Origin: Candidatus Aenigmatarchaeota archaeon | Lineage (GTDB): Archaea > Aenigmatarchaeota > Aenigmatarchaeia > QMZS01 | DNA: 44,760 nt | Direction: 5' to 3' | Assembly (NCBI GenBank): GCA_023134135.1 | Contig: JAGLVB010000019.1 | Location: 1 to 44,760, forward strand | Shown: positions 8,750 through 15,890 of the stretch, piece by piece | Layout: each line of letters starts with the position of its first letter | How positions within the stretch are numbered: position 1 is the stretch's first letter | The notes under the pieces: model-generated | What the model saw: only the letters and a program-made list of their open reading frames with translations | Told to the model about the DNA's origin: nothing | The model's database searches: none | Position numbers and translations under genes: made by a program

Positions 8750-9271
8750 ATGAAAAACAAACTTCAAAAATATGGAAAAATCTTTTTATGGAATTCACTT
8801 ATCGTATTCATAATTTTAAAAATTGTAATTGAATGTCATTATACTGAATATATTACACAATCAAATATAATATTTCCTATAATCATCTCCTCAATTCTCT
8901 CTTATCTAATTTTTGAATATAAATTTAAACGTCAGCAAGATTATAAAGAAAAACAAGAAAAAGTGAGGATATACAATGAATTAAGAGAAATTCTAAATGC
9001 ACCTAATAATCGTAATAAAGGCAAAATTTTTAAAAAAATAGGAATAACATTCTTTCCTTGTGAGATTAATAGACTGAAAGAATTGATTGAAAAAAATCAA
9101 CATATTATAGCCCTAAAGATAATTAAAATTTGGGATGAATTGTCAAAACAAAAAGGTTATGCTAAAGACATATTCGACTCTGAAAGACGACCTGAAGGAA
9201 GCCTAAGAAAATTTAGAACCAAACATAAAAAATTACAAGAATTAATTGAAAATGAATTAAAAGGGTTATAA
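8750..9271 (+). CDS. Small membrane protein with cytoplasmic helical tail
   Basis: 173 residues, family not recognised. Two hydrophobic segments (about 11-28 and 40-58) are followed by a basic, charged helical region (YKFKRQQDYKEKQEKVRIYNELREIL) and a helical C-terminus rich in Lys and Glu. The gene starts 26 bp after the SRP RNA and is followed by a decayed second copy of the SRP RNA tail, so it may be cargo of a small element integrated at the SRP gene. It has no recognisable integrase motif. Confidence 0.6.
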   Translation: MKNKLQKYGKIFLWNSLIVFIILKIVIECHYTEYITQSNIIFPIIISSILSYLIFEYKFKRQQDYKEKQEKVRIYNELREILNAPNNRNKGKIFKKIGITFFPCEINRLKELIEKNQHIIALKIIKIWDELSKQKGYAKDIFDSERRPEGSLRKFRTKHKKLQELIENELKGL

Positions 9272-9320
9272 AGATTTCCATTAAGATTTAAATTCCCCAA
9301 AATTCTAATTCATAAATCCT

Positions 9321-9341
9321 ATTTGGTCTGCCAGACCAAAT
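9321..9341. repeat. Perfect 10-bp palindrome with 1-nt centre
   Basis: ATTTGGTCTG-C-CAGACCAAAT, perfect on both arms. It lies in the 259-bp gap between the membrane-protein gene and the 9531-10097 gene, just before the SRP RNA tail remnant. It could be an operator for a dimeric repressor, a short hairpin in RNA or an old element end. Confidence 0.6.
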
Positions 9342-9344
9342 AAA

Positions 9345-9403
9345 TAAAGGCTCAAAAGTGAATTTTTATTATTTTGCTTATCAACCGGGAGGCATTCTGC
9401 GCA
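9345..9403 (+). pseudogene. Decayed duplicate of the SRP RNA 3' end
   Basis: GCTTATCAACCGGGAGGCATTCTGCGCACT (9376-9405 region) matches the true SRP tail GTTTATCGACCGGGAGGCGCTCTGCACACT with only transition differences. The similarity fades upstream over about 25 further bases, again mostly G-to-A and C-to-T. The copy is in the same orientation as the SRP gene, about 680 bp downstream. The rest of the 9272-9530 gap holds the palindrome at 9321 and nothing else I can identify. Confidence 0.65.
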
Positions 9404-9530
9404 CTAAAAAAATATTCAAATAGTTGCAGTTTTAGTTCTAATATGATATATAACAGAACAGATGAAATACAAATAAAGATAATTGACCGCAATTTTCATT
9501 TTAATTCATTTAAAAAATAACGGATTAATC

Positions 9531-10097
9531 CTAAGAAACAACAATCAAAAGCAGTTTTCCCAAAACCTGACTTAATCCTTCTGAATCCTTCCCTTTTACA
9601 ATTATATTTTTTCCGTCAAATTCAATTGAATTGCCTTGTAATTTTTCATCAGGTCCGAGAATAATTATTGATGGTTCTTCATAGAGATATTCTGATAAAA
9701 TTGTAGAATTTATCTCTTTTGGCTCTTTCAGGAAAGTATTGTAATAATAACTCAAATAATACGCAAAAGACATAGTCTTAACAACACCCTCAGTAGTCTC
9801 CACAACAAGATTTATTCTCTCTGATTCAAAAAAGTCTTTTATTTGCTCGGTATCAGCAAATTCATATTCTTTTGCCAAAATCAGGTGAGTTCCGGCATTA
9901 TAAGCGGGTTTATGCCATTCATTGTCAATTAAAAAACAGATATAATAATAATCGCAAATCATTGTTTTATTATTCAATTGGAGATTGCCATTTCCTTCGG
10001 GCGCTAAGGGTTCCGGTGTTGTTGGAATCAACAGTAATATTGCAAATAAAAGGGTTATTATACCCATTATTCCAAAAACAATCTTCCAATCTCCCAT
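9531..10097 (-). CDS. Membrane-anchored extracytoplasmic protein, unknown family
   Basis: 188 residues. The N-terminus MGDWKIVFGIMGIITLLFAILLLIP is a single membrane anchor, followed by a proline-rich linker (about 25-34) and an exported domain. That domain includes two Cys near 48-54 (ICDYYYICF) and a strand IIILGPDEKLQGNSIEFDGKNIIVKG near the C-terminus. The M-x-D-W-K start is shared with the 13204-13845 protein. No enzyme motif is seen. It is divergent from rpl1. Confidence 0.65.
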   Translation of the reverse strand: MGDWKIVFGIMGIITLLFAILLLIPTTPEPLAPEGNGNLQLNNKTMICDYYYICFLIDNEWHKPAYNAGTHLILAKEYEFADTEQIKDFFESERINLVVETTEGVVKTMSFAYYLSYYYNTFLKEPKEINSTILSEYLYEEPSIIILGPDEKLQGNSIEFDGKNIIVKGKDSEGLSQVLGKLLLIVVS

Positions 10098-10192
10098 AAA
10101 TAATCCTTTTTCAATTTAAACCTAAAAACCAGATGTCAATCCCATTATTTTTCAATGGTATTGTAAACTTAAAATTTAACTTAATTACATTA

Positions 10193-10810
10193 ATGGTAGA
10201 ACTAAAAGTTGAAGACCTCAAAAAACTAAGAGAAAACAAAAGAAATTTCAGTCAGATGTTTGATTTAGTGATTAATATCTCTGGTTTGGACCTAAAAAAG
10301 CCGGAAAACAGGATTAGGGACAAAGTAAAGCTAAATCATAAAATCAGAGACCGTAAAATATGCTTTATTGTTGAATCTCTCATAACAAAAGCAAATGAGA
10401 CCAAACAAAAAGTATTAAAAATTTCAGAATTGGATTTTAAGAAAAGCGAAGGCAAAAAACTTGCAAGAGATTATGATTTCTTTGTTGTGGAAGCTCCTTT
10501 AATGCCTAAAGTAGCAAAAGTCCTTGGAAAATACATTGGACCAAGAAACAAATCAATGATTCCAATTCCTCCAACCGCAAAAAATCTCCCTCTTGTAATC
10601 CAGGATCTTGAACGAACAATTTCAGTAAACCTGATAAAACAACCTATGATACAAATTCCTATTGGAACTGAAAAACTAAAAGATGAAGAATTAATTGAAA
10701 ATTTCAACACTGTATACAATCACATAAATGAGAATATTGAAAATAAAGGCGGAATTATAAAAGCAGCTTACATTAAATTAACTATGTGCGAACCAATAAA
10801 ATTATTATAA
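10193..10810 (+). CDS. rpl1: Large-subunit ribosomal protein uL1
   Basis: 205 residues from the ATG at 10193. The ORF track extends 20 codons upstream, but uL1 begins at about MVELKVEDLKKL and the A/T box (CTTAAAATTTAAC) sits 20-28 bases before this ATG. uL1 forms the mobile L1 stalk that helps release deacylated tRNA. The segments DFFVVEAPLMPKVAKVLGKYIGPRNKSMIPIPPTAKN and GTEKLKDEELIENFNTVYNHI are typical. It is followed after 1 bp by uL10, the standard archaeal order, but uL11 is not upstream. Confidence 0.95.
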   Translation: MVELKVEDLKKLRENKRNFSQMFDLVINISGLDLKKPENRIRDKVKLNHKIRDRKICFIVESLITKANETKQKVLKISELDFKKSEGKKLARDYDFFVVEAPLMPKVAKVLGKYIGPRNKSMIPIPPTAKNLPLVIQDLERTISVNLIKQPMIQIPIGTEKLKDEELIENFNTVYNHINENIENKGGIIKAAYIKLTMCEPIKLL

Positions 10811-10811
10811 T

Positions 10812-11636
10812 ATGGTATCTGAAAAGAAAGTTGGGTTACTTAAAAAAATTAATAAATTGTTAAAAGAACATGACTCTCTTTTGCTTTTTGATTTAGACCA
10901 AATACCTTCAAGACAACTGCACCAGATTAGAAACCAATTAAAAAAAGAAGAAATATTTGCAATAGTTCCTAAAAAAAGCGTTCTTGAATTGAGTCTTAAA
11001 GAAAATAAAAAGGATTTAAGCCTTGACGAATTCAAACAACCTGCGCTTATTTATTCAAACAAAAATATATTTGACATTCTTAAGAGTCTTAAAAAATTAA
11101 CAGTTAAAAGAAAAATAAAAGTTAATGAAATTGTATCTGGAGAAATTGAAATTCCAGCAATGGACACTGAAATTCAGGCAGGTCCTGCAATAAGCATCTT
11201 CAAACAATTCCAGATTCAGACAATAATGAAAGCCGGTAAAATCGCAGTAAGAGAAGCAAAAGTTATATGCAAAGAAGGAGACAAAGCAGATGGAGGTCTT
11301 GTTTCTCTTTTAAATATACTAAACATAGAACCCGCTGAATTAACAATTCAACCTGCGCTTGGTTACAGCCAAAATATGATTTACAACAAAAATATTCTTG
11401 AATTGGATGAAACTTATTTCAAAAACCAGATTAATGTGTGCGCAAACAATTTATTTAAATTAACAACTCATGTGAACTATCCTACAAAAGACAATATTTC
11501 TATATTGTTGCAGAAAAGCGGACAACACGCAAGAAGTCTTGGTATGAAACTTGGAGTGCCTGCAAAAGAATTGCTTCCGGATTTATTAAGAATCGCGCGA
11601 GCAAATGCAAGCAATCTGGAGGCGAGTTCTAAATAA
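10812..11636 (+). CDS. rplP0: Ribosomal stalk protein uL10 (P0), short form
   Basis: 274 residues. P0 anchors the ribosomal stalk and recruits translation GTPases through P1 (L12) dimers. The rRNA-binding N-terminal domain (about 1-105) and the insertion domain with IPAMDTEIQAGPAISIFKQFQIQTIMKAGKIAVREAKVICKEGD are clear. Usual archaeal P0 proteins have roughly 330-340 residues and end in an acidic tail with a GLxxLFG-like tip. This one stops at ASNLEASSK and lacks that tail, and no L12/P1 gene follows. The stop is genuine in this sequence and no frameshifted tail is seen downstream. Confidence 0.94.
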   Translation: MVSEKKVGLLKKINKLLKEHDSLLLFDLDQIPSRQLHQIRNQLKKEEIFAIVPKKSVLELSLKENKKDLSLDEFKQPALIYSNKNIFDILKSLKKLTVKRKIKVNEIVSGEIEIPAMDTEIQAGPAISIFKQFQIQTIMKAGKIAVREAKVICKEGDKADGGLVSLLNILNIEPAELTIQPALGYSQNMIYNKNILELDETYFKNQINVCANNLFKLTTHVNYPTKDNISILLQKSGQHARSLGMKLGVPAKELLPDLLRIARANASNLEASSK

Positions 11637-11679
11637 AATAAGTGATTAATGAAGTTTGTGCCAATTGCTAAAAACCTCA

Positions 11680-11820
11680 TTATTTAAATTTTGCCACGCA
11701 TATTTTACACAAACCTTTTTCAGCATTATAACATTCTGAACAAACAAGTCTTCCGCAAAGATTGCAGGAATTCATTATCCCGGGTTTTCCGCAAATTTGG
11801 CAGAGACCTTCTTTTATCAT
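11680..11820 (-). CDS. 46-residue four-CxxC zinc-finger protein
   Basis: This gene is too short for the ORF track. It translates as MIKEGLCQICGKPGIMNSCN, then LCGRLVCSECYNAEKGLCKICVAKFK. Four Cys pairs (CQIC, CNLC, CSEC, CKIC) could bind two zinc ions in a cross-braced or double-ribbon fold. It lies 43 bp from the convergent uL10 gene and is divergent from the nuclease-like gene at 11860. The family is not identified; protein or RNA binding is the usual role of such modules. Confidence 0.7.
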   Translation of the reverse strand: MIKEGLCQICGKPGIMNSCNLCGRLVCSECYNAEKGLCKICVAKFK

Positions 11821-11859
11821 ATATGTAATTACAAGTAAAATCAAAATAAACAGATTATT

Positions 11860-12234
11860 ATGGAAGTTCTGTATATTATAATCCTCATTCTTTTTCTGAT
11901 AATTATTCTCTTATTCTATCTCTTAATTTCAAGAAGAAAAGATATAAAAGCCATCAGGAAAGATGCAATTGAAAAAAGCAGGCTTGTTCTGGAAGGTAAA
12001 TTTAAAGAACAACTTGCGCCTTTCCTCCCTGATTTTAATTTCAATCCAACAGATGCAAGGTTTCTTGGTTCCCCGATTGATTTTGTTATCTTTGACGGAG
12101 CCGCAGACAGCAATGTGAAAAAAATTGTATTTGTTGAGGTAAAATCCGGAAAAAGCAAGCTTACAAAAAAAGAAGAACAAATAAGAGATGTTATATATAA
12201 TGGGAATGTTGAATTTAAAATATACAGGATTTAA
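11860..12234 (+). CDS. Membrane-anchored Holliday-junction-resolvase-like nuclease
   Basis: 124 residues. An N-terminal hydrophobic helix (about 3-24) is followed by a basic stretch and a restriction-endonuclease-like core. RFLGSPIDFVIFDG supplies the Asp, and IVFVEVKSGKSKLTKKEEQIRDVI supplies the ExK motif. This layout matches the archaeal family annotated as endonuclease related to Holliday junction resolvase. The membrane anchor is normal for that family but unexplained. It is monocistronic and convergent with the 12254 gene. Confidence 0.82.
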   Translation: MEVLYIIILILFLIIILLFYLLISRRKDIKAIRKDAIEKSRLVLEGKFKEQLAPFLPDFNFNPTDARFLGSPIDFVIFDGAADSNVKKIVFVEVKSGKSKLTKKEEQIRDVIYNGNVEFKIYRI

Positions 12235-12253
12235 TAGAAAAGATCTATCAAGT

Positions 12254-12652
12254 TTAAAGTTCATCCAATAAATCCAGATCCTTCATCTGAAAATAATACT
12301 CAACTTTTTCTATTTCATAATTCACTACATCCATCTTATTGCGACCATCATATCTGGCTCCAAATATTCTTCCATTCTCTTTTAATCTTTCATATAATCG
12401 TTGCGCTATGCAAAATTCTCTATAACTGTCCGGTCTTTCCAAGAAGGTATAATAGCAGCAACCATAGGAATTAGTTCTCTCACCCTTTTCTGCTAACCTA
12501 AGAATTATTTTTTTCTTTAAATTATCATAAGGCCACTCTCTATTATATAATTCTCCCATTATAATATCTTTCTCCAGTTTTTCTGCTTCCTGATTATTTA
12601 TAAATAGGGTAAAATCCAAATCTCCATTTGAATCATATTTAATCACTTTCAT
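12254..12652 (-). CDS. Hypothetical protein, 132 residues
   Basis: Not recognised. It is soluble, without signal peptide or membrane segment, mixed alpha/beta by composition and rich in Tyr, Glu and Arg (YNREWPYDNLKKKIILRLAEKGERTNSYGCCYYTFLERPDSYREF). The ATG at 12650-12652 lies just before an A/T-rich stretch. The next gene upstream on the same strand (12685-13137) starts a similar-sized unknown protein 32 bp away, so the two may be co-transcribed. Confidence 0.6.
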   Translation of the reverse strand: MKVIKYDSNGDLDFTLFINNQEAEKLEKDIIMGELYNREWPYDNLKKKIILRLAEKGERTNSYGCCYYTFLERPDSYREFCIAQRLYERLKENGRIFGARYDGRNKMDVVNYEIEKVEYYFQMKDLDLLDEL

Positions 12653-12684
12653 ATTTTATAGTTTAATTTAAACAGAAATATATA

Positions 12685-13137
12685 TTAGATAAATAAACCA
12701 CCCAAACCTTTTTCAACAGATTCTTTAGCTATAGAATTAAATTCAAACAAATTGTCTTGTTCTATAAATTCATCATAAGATACTTCTTTATATCCTCTAT
12801 TAATCAGAAGTTTCTTTAATTCAGAAGGATTTCCTTTTAAATCAAAACGTTCTGAAATTTTATCAGCATCTCTATATAAAACCGAAGTATAACTATCAAC
12901 TCCATGTTGCGCAAGTATTTTATCAAAAGGATTTACATACCAGACCCTTGATTCCTCCGGCTCATAAATCTTCGCCCTGTTTGAATTATCTTCATAGGTT
13001 AGATTTCCGATATTTACAAAAACAGGAATTCTGTCATCTTGAAATTCTATATAAAATTTACAGGATTTTTCTAAATTAGTCATTAATCTGAATATATCTT
13101 CCTCAACGAGTCTTCCTATATAATATAATTCCACCAT
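12685..13137 (-). CDS. Hypothetical protein, 150 residues
   Basis: Not recognised. Soluble and acidic, with segments such as VWYVNPFDKILAQHGVDSYTSVLYRDADKISERFDLKGNPSELKKLLINRGYKEVSYDEF. It has no signal peptide, membrane segment or catalytic signature I can name. It probably forms an operon with the downstream 12254 gene, with a 32-bp gap, and could be the first gene of a two-gene unit of unknown role. Confidence 0.6.
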   Translation of the reverse strand: MVELYYIGRLVEEDIFRLMTNLEKSCKFYIEFQDDRIPVFVNIGNLTYEDNSNRAKIYEPEESRVWYVNPFDKILAQHGVDSYTSVLYRDADKISERFDLKGNPSELKKLLINRGYKEVSYDEFIEQDNLFEFNSIAKESVEKGLGGLFI

Positions 13138-13203
13138 ACTTTATTATCAAAAAATAATTTAAATGTTTATGAAAATTAGCAATATCCAATTCTCTCAACC
13201 AAT

Positions 13204-13845
13204 TCACCCCAAATTAAAAGAATCCATGTGAACGGTTGAACATTTCCCGCTAAAAGTCATCAGATTGCTGCCATATACCATATCTCCCTGAAAACCATAA
13301 ATCCTGCTCCCTACATCCAATTTTACTTCAAGATTCTGCGGATAAGTTACAGTCATATCGCCTTCATTGACCGTCAACTCGCCTATTTTCAAATGAGCTA
13401 CTCTTAGTTCATCAATATTCATATCATATAACTGCACCTTTGAATTTCCATCAAGTTTAAAAGTTCCAGAAGATAAACCTGTTACTGAACCTGAAATTAA
13501 GGAATTTGTGAATAAAATAGAACCTGTGAAATTCTTCAGCAACAATTCGCCATCAACAGTCAAATCCTTGTCATCTACTTTTAATTTATAAGCCCCGTAA
13601 AATTTCATATTTATATCAGATGGAACGCCTACCTGCAAATCATTCAGCTCCCTTGTTGAAAAAGACAACAAGATATTTTCCTGAAACTCCTGATTCCTGT
13701 CAAACAATTTGTTAAAAAGTTCATTAACCGGAGAAAGCACATTAGTTAAAGAACTCGCAAAATCAGATGAAAAAAAAGGAAATATCCCTAAAGAAACAAT
13801 TAACACCAAAATTAATATTGTAATAGGAACCTTCCAATCCACCAT
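13204..13845 (-). CDS. Membrane-anchored beta-rich extracytoplasmic protein
   Basis: 213 residues, not recognised. The N-terminus MVDWKVPITILILVLIVSLGIFPFF is a membrane anchor. The exported part has a short helix-like region (about 30-60) and then repeating beta strands with Asn/Ser/Thr/Gly turns (DGELLLKNFTGSILFTNSLISGSVTGLSSGTFKLDGNSKVQLYDM), suggesting a solenoid or sandwich. The M-x-D-W-K anchor start recurs in the 9531-10097 protein. Location outside the membrane is inferred from the anchor. Confidence 0.65.
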   Translation of the reverse strand: MVDWKVPITILILVLIVSLGIFPFFSSDFASSLTNVLSPVNELFNKLFDRNQEFQENILLSFSTRELNDLQVGVPSDINMKFYGAYKLKVDDKDLTVDGELLLKNFTGSILFTNSLISGSVTGLSSGTFKLDGNSKVQLYDMNIDELRVAHLKIGELTVNEGDMTVTYPQNLEVKLDVGSRIYGFQGDMVYGSNLMTFSGKCSTVHMDSFNLG

Positions 13846-13876
13846 ACCTTATTTTGTTTTTATGTTTAATATCCAG

Positions 13877-14449
13877 TCAGCTTAATTTTAACGCCTGTTT
13901 AACCTCTTCTATATTAACGCTTTCCCTCAAAATTCTCCTGTTAATCAAATCAACGACTGTAGAGGGTCTCTTATATTTGCATTCTCCCTCAACAACAAAA
14001 TCAACCTCCGGTTTCACGTATTTGGCTTCAGTGACATCTTCCTCTCCTGAAAAATTTGCTGATGTTGCTGTGATGGGAAATCCTGCTTTTTCAATTATTT
14101 CCCTTATTATCTCATTTTCAGGAAATCTTATTCCTATTAAACCATTCCCTGTAGTAAGCAAATCAGAAACAACCTCTTTTTTAGGGAGGATTATTGTAAC
14201 AGGACCCGGCAACAATTTCTTTAAAATCTCCTTGTCCTTCTCAAAAACGCAGGCAATACTATCCAGCATTTTAAAATTTGACACAGCAACAGAAATTGGT
14301 TTGCTTAAAGACTTATGTTTTACCTCAAATAATCTTCTTATTGCAATCTCATTAAAAATATTTGCTCCAAGCCCATAAACAGTTTCGGTTGGGTAAGCGA
14401 TTATTCCGCCTAATTTTAAGACCTCTGCGGCTTTTTCTATTTGGTTCAT
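13877..14449 (-). CDS. tsaC: Threonylcarbamoyl-AMP synthase (TsaC/Sua5 family, short form)
   Basis: 190 residues from the ATG at 14449. The ORF track starts ten codons earlier at a TTG, which is less likely. The enzyme makes threonylcarbamoyl-AMP from Thr, bicarbonate and ATP, the first step of the t6A modification at tRNA position 37. Visible motifs are YPTETVYGLG (about 19-28), FEVKHKSLSKPISV (about 41-54) and TATSANFSGE (about 127-136). There is no C-terminal Sua5 domain, so it is the short TsaC-like form. Kae1/Bud32 partners are not in the window. Confidence 0.93.
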   Translation of the reverse strand: MNQIEKAAEVLKLGGIIAYPTETVYGLGANIFNEIAIRRLFEVKHKSLSKPISVAVSNFKMLDSIACVFEKDKEILKKLLPGPVTIILPKKEVVSDLLTTGNGLIGIRFPENEIIREIIEKAGFPITATSANFSGEEDVTEAKYVKPEVDFVVEGECKYKRPSTVVDLINRRILRESVNIEEVKQALKLS

Positions 14450-14530
14450 AAATTTATGAAATTTTAGTTTATTTGGCAAATAACCCTTTTTCCAAAAAGT
14501 AAAATATATAATTTTAGTTATTATTAGTTT

Positions 14531-15001
14531 ATGGTAATGGATAATTTAATTTGGGTTTCTTTTGGAGAAGTCTACTATCCAGAAGATGAAATTAATTTAA
14601 GAGATACTAGAAAACTTATAGAATCTGAAACTGATTTTATTTTAATAACAAATCATACTAATTACTTATATTCCTCCAATAAACCAAAAAATGTAGAGTT
14701 GCGGATTGATTATGACGGAGAATTAAAGCTAAAAAGGGTTGGAGGTGATGCAACAGATTTTCCTAAATTAATAAATGAAGGCTATAATCTAATCAAAATA
14801 TTAAAAGAATCTGGTTTGGATTATAAAAAAGAGATAGACCTATCTTCTTATGGAAAAGACGTGGTTAAGGATTATAATACTATGAAATCTGAAATAGAAA
14901 AAACTATTAAAGAAATTTTTGGTGGTGATATGGAAAAAGATGGGATTTATAAAGAAGATTGTATGGTTGGAGTCACTTATTCTCATTTGGATACTTTTTA
15001 A
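14531..15001 (+). CDS. Hypothetical protein, first of a tandem paralogue pair
   Basis: 156 residues; the second ATG at 14537 is an alternative start. Soluble and acidic. It aligns along its length with the next gene product: both have an (L/I)IES(E/T)TDF block near residue 30, a DYDGELKL/HSDGKISL strand, FPKLINEGYNL(x)K(x)LKESG(L/F), a KEI(F)G block and an identical DTF C-terminus. The fold is not recognised. An A/T box (AAAATATATAATTTTAG) precedes the ATG by about 15-30 bases. Confidence 0.65.
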   Translation: MVMDNLIWVSFGEVYYPEDEINLRDTRKLIESETDFILITNHTNYLYSSNKPKNVELRIDYDGELKLKRVGGDATDFPKLINEGYNLIKILKESGLDYKKEIDLSSYGKDVVKDYNTMKSEIEKTIKEIFGGDMEKDGIYKEDCMVGVTYSHLDTF

Positions 15002-15101
15002 ATTATAACCTGTGTGGATTTTCTAATTTTAGTGTATTTTACAAATAAGGCACTTTTTCAGGGAATGAAGAAGTATATATTCTTTTAATCATTATTGAAT
15101 T

Positions 15102-15590
15102 ATGGTAACAAAAGATGAAGAGTCCTTAAGAATAATAGTTGGTTTTAATAGAAAATATACTCCAAACGACCTGATTGATTTAGAAGAAGCTAAAAAATTT
15201 ATAGAATCCACAACTGATTTTAAACTAACAAATTCAGACTCATCTTATCGCATAGATTTCTATAATGAATCTGAAAAAGAAGAATTGCTAGTCCACTCTG
15301 ATGGAAAGATATCTTTGGAAAAAGTTGTGGATAATGCAAAAACAGAAATACCTGAATTGATAAAGGAAGGATATGAGATGGTTGTAGGATTAAAAGAACT
15401 TGGTTTTGTGTATAAAAAAGAATTAAGTCTGCTTATTAGAAAAGAAGAAAATGCATCTGAAATTTATAATAACTTGGAACCTGAATTAAATAAAACTATT
15501 GGAGAAATTTTTGGAGAGGATATAAAAACAACTTACCGAGATTATGGTCATCTTTTTAGGGTTGATTATTCTCCTTCCGATACTTTTTAA
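15102..15590 (+). CDS. Hypothetical protein, second of a tandem paralogue pair
   Basis: 162 residues, paralogue of the 14531-15001 product (shared blocks FIESTTDF, SDGKISLEKV, IPELIKEGYEMVVGLKELGF, TIGEIFGEDI and the DTF end). The copies are 100 bp apart and each has its own A/T box, so each is probably transcribed alone. Divergence is high, so the duplication is old. The stop is only 4 bp from the 3' end of the antisense tRNA-Gln gene. Confidence 0.65.
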   Translation: MVTKDEESLRIIVGFNRKYTPNDLIDLEEAKKFIESTTDFKLTNSDSSYRIDFYNESEKEELLVHSDGKISLEKVVDNAKTEIPELIKEGYEMVVGLKELGFVYKKELSLLIRKEENASEIYNNLEPELNKTIGEIFGEDIKTTYRDYGHLFRVDYSPSDTF

Positions 15591-15594
15591 ATTA

Positions 15595-15822
15595 TAGCCC
15601 CGCGCGGATTCGAATGCCGCTGGATTTTTTGAATTATATTTTCTTTCCTTTGAGCCTTTCTTTTTAAAAAGAAAGGCTCAACCGCGGTCACTGGCTAACT
15701 TTAATCATCGCAAATTTAACATTTGCTCTTTCCTTTGAATTCCAAAGGCCAGTATCCTTGACCCTTCCTTTGCCTTATTTGACAATCTATCAAAGAAAGA
15801 TGGGCCGCTAGACTACGGGGCT
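15595..15822 (-). tRNA. tRNA-Gln(TTG) with three introns
   Basis: The 228-bp gene has ends AGCCCCG (15816-15822) and CGGGGCT plus A73 (15595-15602). Removing three segments gives a 73-nt cloverleaf: D stem GTCT/GGAT, anticodon arm CTGGC-CTTTGGA-GCCAG with TTG at 15743-15745, and T arm CGCGG-TTCGAAT-CCGCG. Introns: D-loop about 15758-15800 (43 nt), canonical 37/38 site about 15697-15741 (45 nt), T-loop 53/54 about 15615-15681 (67 nt). The T-loop intron holds a perfect 16-bp palindrome, TTGAGCCTTTCTTTTT and its complement. Borders may shift by 1-2 nt. CCA is not encoded. Gln-tRNA would be made by GatDE; gatE is at 20.5 kb. Confidence 0.9.
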
Positions 15823-15849
15823 ATAATTAATCTTCCTAAAAAAATAAAC

Positions 15850-15869
15850 AAAGCAATTATTGCTTTTTT
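15850..15869 (+). terminator. Hairpin followed by T-run
   Basis: AAAGCAA-TTA-TTGCTTT followed by more T's resembles an intrinsic terminator on the + strand. It lies upstream of mscS. The nearest + strand gene before it ends at 15590, with an antisense tRNA gene between them. It may simply lie in the mscS promoter region. Confidence 0.35.
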
Positions 15870-15890
15870 ATGTATCTTTTATAACTAATT

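Noticed and set aside
8632-8832. 66-residue ORF on the + strand
   Set aside because: Lies mostly inside the SRP RNA gene; codons are not protein-like and the RNA explains the sequence.
10133-10192. 20-codon N-terminal extension of uL1
   Set aside because: The family starts at about MVELKVEDL and the promoter-like A/T box lies inside the extension.
14450-14479. TTG start of tsaC
   Set aside because: The ATG ten codons downstream fits the family N-terminus.
15595-15822. Degenerate tRNA pseudogene
   Set aside because: All stems, the TTCGAAT loop, the anticodon and both acceptor strands are intact once the inserts are removed, and the same insert positions recur in three other tRNAs.
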